Source of the DNA: Bog-473 sp963828825
GTDB taxonomy: Bacteria; Actinomycetota; Acidimicrobiia; Acidimicrobiales; RAAP-2
DNA: 64,000 nt
NCBI GenBank assembly: GCA_963828825.1
Contig: CAWHGF010000008.1
Coordinates: forward strand, 1 to 64,000
Direction: 5' to 3'
The notes below the pieces were generated by a model. The model searched no databases and was not told the origin of the DNA. It was given only the letters and a program-made list of their open reading frames with translations. The position numbers were made by a program, and so were the translations under genes. This document shows, one piece after another, positions 62,860 through 64,000 of this stretch (positions within the stretch are counted from its first letter, which is position 1; each line of letters starts with the position of its first letter).

Positions 62860-63626
62860 GGCGCTGACGTCGTCTGGTCCGTGCCGATGCACTGTCCGAC
62901 CGGTGGGGGCGACGCGTCCTTCTGGGTTTGGACCACGGAGATCGCCTCGTTCTGCGAGAGGAACTCGAGCGACCTTGCATTGCTCGGGCTCACGGCCAGG
63001 AGCAGCGTCTCGCTGGCCGGGATGGTGCGGCCGGCCGATGTCGGGTGGCTCGAGTACGAGGGCACCGTGCTCTCGACGTCAAGGACCTGGATATCGGCCA
63101 TCGCCAGCTCAGTGCACGGTACCGGCAGGGTGGAGGCCGAAGCCGAAGCATTGGGAGCGGTCGAGAGACTCTTGATGTTGGCGTAGACGTCGACCCGGCT
63201 GCCCGGTTGGAGGTAGCCGGCCAGAGCATCTGTCCCGGTGAGAGTGACGGTCACCGCGTTCATCCCTGTCGGCAGTGAAATGGATGACGTGCTCGCAGTG
63301 AGCTGCGTCGAGCTGATTGCGTGCCCCTTTGTGATCGACTGGCTCAGGACCTCGTCGGTCAGGCCGGAGAGCGACCCCAGATCGGTCGGCGAGTACGACC
63401 TGGTCGGGATCAGCTCAATGGCGACCAGGCCACTGGACACCATCTGCTGACCGGTGGTGCCGGCCGGGATGTTGCTCTTGGCCACGACCGCCGACGTGCT
63501 CACCGGTGCCTGCACGTTGCCAGACCCCCGCTTGCTCGCGCCCTCGACACTGGCATACGCGATCGCGCTCCCGGCGATGAACAGGATCACCCCGATCATG
63601 ACCAATATCAGTGTCTGCTTCTTCAC
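62856..63626 (-). CDS. cpaB: Flp pilus assembly protein CpaB/RcpC (SAF domain)
   Basis: Envelope component of the Tad secretion channel, 256 residues from ATG 63626. One N-terminal helix, TLILVMIGVILFIAGSAIAY, then the SAF/beta-clip domain: VVAKSNIPAGTTGQQMVSSG, SYSPTDLGSLSGLTDEVLSQ, AVTVTLTGTDALAGYLQPGS, RVDVYANIKS. Two Cys (PCTELA and GQCIGT) could pair. First gene of the operon; a shared Tad motif lies 101 bp upstream. Confidence 0.92.
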   Translation of the reverse strand: MKKQTLILVMIGVILFIAGSAIAYASVEGASKRGSGNVQAPVSTSAVVAKSNIPAGTTGQQMVSSGLVAIELIPTRSYSPTDLGSLSGLTDEVLSQSITKGHAISSTQLTASTSSISLPTGMNAVTVTLTGTDALAGYLQPGSRVDVYANIKSLSTAPNASASASTLPVPCTELAMADIQVLDVESTVPSYSSHPTSAGRTIPASETLLLAVSPSNARSLEFLSQNEAISVVQTQKDASPPPVGQCIGTDQTTSAP

Positions 63627-63727
63627 TGAACCTTCCCCCTCTCAACCGTCGGACAACACAGAGGGCCCTGACGGGCTGAACCAGCCGTGTGCTCCGTAGG
63701 AGGGTACGACGGGAAGGGGGTGAGGTA

Positions 63728-63747
63728 CATAGGCCCTTTAGACCATT
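63728..63747 (-). promoter_or_regulatory. Shared Tad-locus motif, copy upstream of cpaB
   Basis: On the - strand AATGGTC, TAAAGGG, CCTATGTACC. It points toward cpaB and its CCTATG half ends 101 bp before the ATG. Confidence 0.7.
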
Positions 63748-63778
63748 CTCCAATGCAGCGTCCCAGGTGAGACCGCCA

Positions 63779-63798
63779 AATGGTCCATATGTCCTATG
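63779..63798 (+). promoter_or_regulatory. Shared Tad-locus motif, copy upstream of the TadE-like gene
   Basis: On the + strand AATGGTC, CATATGT, CCTATGTACC. Identical in both boxes and their spacing to the cpaB copy, which lies 31 bp away on the other strand. It points to the TadE-like gene 114 bp downstream. Confidence 0.7.
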
Positions 63799-63912
63799 TA
63801 CCGTCGACGGCTGACAGCCCAGAATCAACTCGCACGTCTCGCTGCGACGTACCACTTTGAACATGTCCAGAAGTTGGTACGGCCGTCTGAGATGCAGAGG
63901 AGGGGATTCGCC

Positions 63913-64000
63913 TTGGGAGCGCGCACGTCGAGGATGCAGAGGCAACTGAGGCGACAGCGCGATGAGCGCGGCGCGGAGATGGTCGAGTTCGCCCTTGTCG
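63913..64000 (+). CDS. TadE-like pseudopilin, partial (runs off the window)
   Basis: Only the N-terminus is present: TTG 63913 (GGAGGGG upstream) or ATG 63934, then QLRRQRDERGAEMVEFALV. The basic leader, cleavage after Gly and Glu at mature position +2, with VEFAL, are the hallmark of TadE/TadF minor pseudopilins processed by the TadV peptidase. Divergent from the cpaB operon. The 286 bp between them carry two copies of the shared motif. Confidence 0.85.
   Translation, partial: MGARTSRMQRQLRRQRDERGAEMVEFALV

Overview
The window is high-GC DNA with strong G/C bias at third codon positions. Its gene content is that of an actinobacterium: a PafBC fusion, CofC and a Ddn-like enzyme (coenzyme F420), an Rv1264-like adenylate cyclase, a secA-prfB-ftsE-ftsX block, a eukaryotic-type glutamine synthetase (GSII) and a Flp/Tad pilus locus. 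An Acidimicrobiia-like lineage is my inference; no rRNA or other taxonomic marker is present. I found no rRNA, tRNA, CRISPR array, insertion sequence or integrase.

Layout. (1) 0-6.2 kb: Dpp/Opp-type peptide ABC transporter, binding protein and two permeases on the + strand facing a fused double ATPase on the - strand. (2) 6.2-14.7 kb: rnhB, a GYD protein, an acyl-CoA synthetase, a GH38 alpha-mannosidase, an adenylate cyclase translationally coupled to gpsA, and cofC. (3) 14.7-18.5 kb: a histone H1-like Lys/Ala/Pro protein, a low-GC stretch with inverted repeats, a VirD4/TraG-like coupling ATPase and a MobF relaxase. This looks like the mobilisation part of an element without a transfer apparatus. 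(4) 18.5-32 kb: ddn-like/pafBC operon, ctaG-like, erm-like, acyl-CoA carboxyltransferase, moaC, an FmdB zinc-ribbon gene behind a CIRCE-like operator, tldD/tldE, a hotdog thioesterase, an MFS carrier and dxs. (5) 32-42.4 kb: rmlA-like, then a - strand catabolic operon (CoA transferase, acyl-CoA dehydrogenase, SDR, FadD3-like ligase, alcohol dehydrogenase) that resembles the fadD3/fadE30/Rv3559c block for steroid C/D-ring propionate degradation; amidohydrolase, serine hydrolase and msrB follow. (6) 42.4-52.2 kb: ssb, a GT39-type membrane glycosyltransferase, ftsX, ftsE, prfB, secA. (7) 52.9-54.7 kb: an ECF sigma factor fused to one membrane segment and a long Ser/Thr/Gly region containing eleven 33-bp repeats. 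(8) 55-56 kb: GSII with a good terminator. (9) 56.4-64 kb: Tad pilus locus: two Flp pilins, a LuxR-type regulator, cpaB-cpaE-tadA-tadB-tadC and a divergent TadE-like gene that runs off the window.

The most interesting observations are: an oriented motif (AATGGTC-N7-CCTATG) upstream of all four Tad transcription units, a likely undescribed pilus operator or promoter; the membrane-tethered sigma factor with its tandem repeat ectodomain; and the CIRCE-like operator at fmdB.

Several real genes (dppA-like, the coupling ATPase, dxs, the LuxR regulator, and relics at 6.96, 47.6 and 52.6 kb) are broken by single-base indels in GC-rich runs. Since dxs is normally essential, sequence error explains these better than decay. 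Where one indel restores a full-length family member, I give the repaired reading as the gene.
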